Shown here: piece after piece, positions 61,894-64,000 of the stretch
How positions within the stretch are numbered: the stretch's first letter is position 1
Layout: every line of letters starts with the position of its first letter
Origin: Pseudomonas parafulva
GTDB taxonomy: Bacteria; Pseudomonadota; Gammaproteobacteria; Pseudomonadales; Pseudomonadaceae
DNA length: 64,000 bases
Assembly: GCF_002021815.1 (NCBI RefSeq)
Contig: NZ_CP019952.1
Span: 3,317,001 to 3,381,000, forward strand
Direction of reading: 5' to 3'
The notes under the pieces: generated by a model
Told to the model about the DNA's origin: nothing
The model's input: the letters and a program-made list of their open reading frames with translations, nothing else
Databases searched by the model: none
Made by a program: the position numbers and the translations under genes

Positions 61894-62101
61894 CAAAGCA
61901 TTCCCTCGTCAGGTCTTGGAGATTCCATCATCTGCCTGCAACCAAGCCAGACCTGATCCAAGTACGACGCCCAGGCGCTCATACGCGACAGCACTGTGCC
62001 ATTAGCGGCAGCGGCATGGACCTGCCTGCGCGATCCTTGCATGCCAAAGGTTTGGCGCCGGGCTACTATTGGCCCTTTTGCCCCCGACGATGGACCGCCC
62101 G

Positions 62102-63652
62102 ATGCCCAGTTCCCCCCGCCTGCTGACATGTCTATATACCCTTGCCTGCCTGATCGGTCTGCTCGGGCTCGGTGGGCTCTGGTACGGGCTGGGCAGACCG
62201 GTGAACCTGCCCGACGCCGCCAATGCCACGCACAAGCTGCAGTGCGCATCCTATACCCCGTTCGACAAAGACCAGTCGCCCTACGACCAACCCATGCAAC
62301 TGCGCCCGACGCGCATGGACGCCGACCTGGCCCTGCTCGCTGAGCGATTCCAGTGCATCCGCACCTATTCCATGAGCGGTCTTGAGGCTATCCCGGCGCT
62401 GGCGCGCAAGCATGGCCTGAAGGTGATGCTCGGGGCCTGGGTCAATGCCCACCCGGCCGATACCGACCGGGAAGTCGCGCTGCTGATCGCCGCCGCCAAC
62501 GCCAACCCCGATGTGGTCAGCGCCGTCATCGTGGGTAACGAGACCTTGCTGCGCAAGGAAGTCACCGGCAAACGACTGGCCGAGTTGATTGCGCGGGTCA
62601 AGCGTCAGGTAAGCGTGCCGGTCACCTATGCCGATGTGTGGGAGTTCTGGCTGCAGCACCCTGAGATCGCGCCTGAAGTGGACTTTCTCACCATTCACTT
62701 GCTGCCGTATTGGGAAGACGAGCCACGGGGCATCGACGATGCGCTGGCCCATGTCGCCGACATACGCCGGCAGTTCGGCGAGCGCTTCGCGCCCAAGGAC
62801 ATCCTGATCGGTGAAACCGGCTGGCCCAGCGAAGGCCGACAGCGTGAAACCGCCCTGCCCAGCCGGGTCAACGAGGCGCGCTTCATTCGCGGCTTCGTCG
62901 CCATGGCCGAGCACAATGGCTGGCGCTATAACCTGATCGAAGCGTTCGACCAGCCCTGGAAACGCGCCAACGAAGGTGCCGTGGGTGGGTATTGGGGCCT
63001 ATACGATGCCGATCGGCAGGACAAGGGCATCCTCGAAGGGCCCGTCAGCAACTTGCCCGACTGGCCCACTTGGTGGCTGGGGTGCGCGGCGCTGGCAGCG
63101 CTGATGCTGTGCATGGCCGGGCGACCCCGCACACGCACAGGCGCGTGGGCCATGCCGCTGCTGGCCATGTTCGGTGCGGCGTGTCTGGGCCTGTGGGGCG
63201 AGTTGATGCGCAGCCACGCTCGTTTCGCCCCGGAGTGGGTGTGGGCAGGGCTGTTGGCGGGGTTGAACGTGCTGGTATTGGCCCGGGCACTGCTGCATCT
63301 GGCCCAGCCGCCAGGCGTACGCGGGCGCTGGTCTGACTGGCTGCAAAAGCGGGACGGCGGGTTGCTGCTGGCCGGCTTTGCAGGCGCCGTGAGCACATTG
63401 GCAATGGTGTTCGACCCCCGCTACCGCAGTTTTCCCAGCGCAGCGTTGGCCTTGCCAGCCCTGGTGTTCGTGCTGTGGCCCGTGCTGACACGGCGACGGG
63501 AGGCTACCTTGCTGGCAGGTATCATCGGCCTTGGCATACTGCCGCAGCTATTCATCGAAGGGCTGAACAGCGGACAGGCCTGGCGCTGGGCAGCCGTGAG
63601 CGCGCTGATGACTACTGCCCTGTGGCGCAGCCTGAGGCTCGGCCGCGCCTGA
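62102..63652 (+). CDS. GH17-family membrane protein (beta-glucan glucosidase/transglycosylase-like)
   Basis: About 516 residues. An N-terminal membrane anchor (LLTCLYTLACLIGLLGLGGLW), a periplasmic GH17 domain with catalytic Glu147 in VGNETLLRKE and Glu238 in LIGETGWPSEG, then about six C-terminal membrane helices. Pseudomonad relatives are linked to beta-1,3 or cyclic beta-glucan synthesis as transglycosylases. Either ATG 62102 or 62090 could be the start. No glycosyltransferase gene follows within the window. Confidence 0.87.
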   Translation: MPSSPRLLTCLYTLACLIGLLGLGGLWYGLGRPVNLPDAANATHKLQCASYTPFDKDQSPYDQPMQLRPTRMDADLALLAERFQCIRTYSMSGLEAIPALARKHGLKVMLGAWVNAHPADTDREVALLIAAANANPDVVSAVIVGNETLLRKEVTGKRLAELIARVKRQVSVPVTYADVWEFWLQHPEIAPEVDFLTIHLLPYWEDEPRGIDDALAHVADIRRQFGERFAPKDILIGETGWPSEGRQRETALPSRVNEARFIRGFVAMAEHNGWRYNLIEAFDQPWKRANEGAVGGYWGLYDADRQDKGILEGPVSNLPDWPTWWLGCAALAALMLCMAGRPRTRTGAWAMPLLAMFGAACLGLWGELMRSHARFAPEWVWAGLLAGLNVLVLARALLHLAQPPGVRGRWSDWLQKRDGGLLLAGFAGAVSTLAMVFDPRYRSFPSAALALPALVFVLWPVLTRRREATLLAGIIGLGILPQLFIEGLNSGQAWRWAAVSALMTTALWRSLRLGRA

Positions 63653-63675
63653 TACCTCTTTCCGTCAGCGTCACG

Positions 63676-63697
63676 GAGCGCCCCCTGGCGGGCGCTC
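63676..63697. terminator. Bidirectional terminator between the GH17 gene and the last gene
   Basis: Perfect 8-bp stem GAGCGCCC/GGGCGCTC, 6-base loop, then ATTTAC on the plus strand, in a 47-base gap between convergent genes. Confidence 0.6.
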
Positions 63698-63699
63698 AT

Positions 63700-64000
63700 T
63701 TACCTGACCAGACGCAGCCCCGCCAGCACCAATGCGAATACAGCGATGCTCGCGGTGTACAGCACCAATGCTGGCACTGCGAATAACAGGGCAATGCCGG
63801 CCAGCCATTTACCAGTCCGCCCCTTTAGCAGCCAGCCAAGCGCTGCCAGGGCCAGCCCGACCCAGGCCAGGACCTGGTGGTGAATACCCAACCCCAGCAA
63901 TGCCCGAAACTCGCACTGCCAATAGGCTGCTGGCTGAGTGCACAACCCTACCCACTGCCCGTCCTCCATCAGCCCGTAGCGCACGCCATAGCTGGCAGCG
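63700..64000 (-). CDS. Hypothetical membrane protein (partial at 5' end)
   Basis: About 100 codons, still open at the right edge (...AASYGVRYGLMEDGQWVGLC). Two or three hydrophobic helices (AWVGLALAALGWLL and LLFAVPALVLYTASIAVFALVLAGLRL). No recognised domain. A GTG at 63984 is a possible internal start, but the frame has no stop before the window ends, so it is treated as incomplete. Confidence 0.65.
   Translation of the reverse strand, partial: AASYGVRYGLMEDGQWVGLCTQPAAYWQCEFRALLGLGIHHQVLAWVGLALAALGWLLKGRTGKWLAGIALLFAVPALVLYTASIAVFALVLAGLRLVR

Overview
The window looks like chromosomal DNA from a Pseudomonas of the P. putida group. Base composition is GC-rich. Gene content and order fit that genus: fadD1-fadD2-phaJ, a D-2-hydroxyacid dehydrogenase followed by ycgL and rnd, lpxO, an hrpA helicase, a putida-type REP/RAYT system, and several small genus-specific proteins. 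Most of it is ordinary core genome with short operons on both strands. There is no prophage, CRISPR array, defence island, rRNA or tRNA that I can support. All assignments come from reading sequence and motifs; no database search was run.

Layout. 1-1.4 kb: an acetate permease (actP, cut by the window edge) preceded by a DUF485 partner. 1.4-4.5 kb: a gene-poor accessory patch. It holds two inverted copies (A and B) of a roughly 280-bp structured repeat, each preceded by its own hexanucleotide microsatellite. An intact IS150-group IS3 element is inserted in copy A with a 3-bp target duplication. 4.5-7.2 kb: a glutamylpolyamine-synthetase-like and FAD-oxidoreductase pair. 7.2-11.7 kb: two acyl-CoA ligases and a divergent R-specific enoyl-CoA hydratase, which link fatty acid activation to beta-oxidation and polyhydroxyalkanoate precursors. 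11.7-22.9 kb: GNAT, YihY, CsbD, CvfB, a lipoprotein, an EamA exporter, LpxO, CysK, a DUF748 protein and a MoxR/VWA pair.

23-27.8 kb: a 5-oxoprolinase operon (MFS transporter and pxpABC) with a divergent LysR regulator. 27.9-33.7 kb: small membrane proteins, YafJ-type amidotransferase, oligopeptidase B, an HNH protein and a SpoU-type RNA methyltransferase. 34-38.4 kb: an exported protease-like protein, YcgN, a hydroxyacid dehydrogenase, YcgL and RNase D. 38.6-47.8 kb: phosphoethanolamine transferase, a PLP trans-sulfuration enzyme with a divergent Lrp regulator, a YdeP-type molybdoenzyme next to moaA, a bestrophin-like channel and azoreductase. 47.9-56.5 kb: LysR, periplasmic cyclophilin, ABC exporter, REP pair with a broken RAYT gene, a COG3146 protein, a porin and a KAS III enzyme. 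56.7-64 kb: HrpA, a betaine-type binding protein, a GH17 membrane protein and a partial membrane protein.

The most interesting region is 1.9-4.15 kb. The two repeat copies differ by paired, compensatory changes in two separate hairpins, while the one reading frame open in both is not protected from amino-acid changes. That pattern suggests a structured RNA or DNA element and not a gene. Each copy sits directly downstream of a different hexanucleotide array, so microsatellite plus structured body plus terminator-like hairpin seems to be one modular unit.
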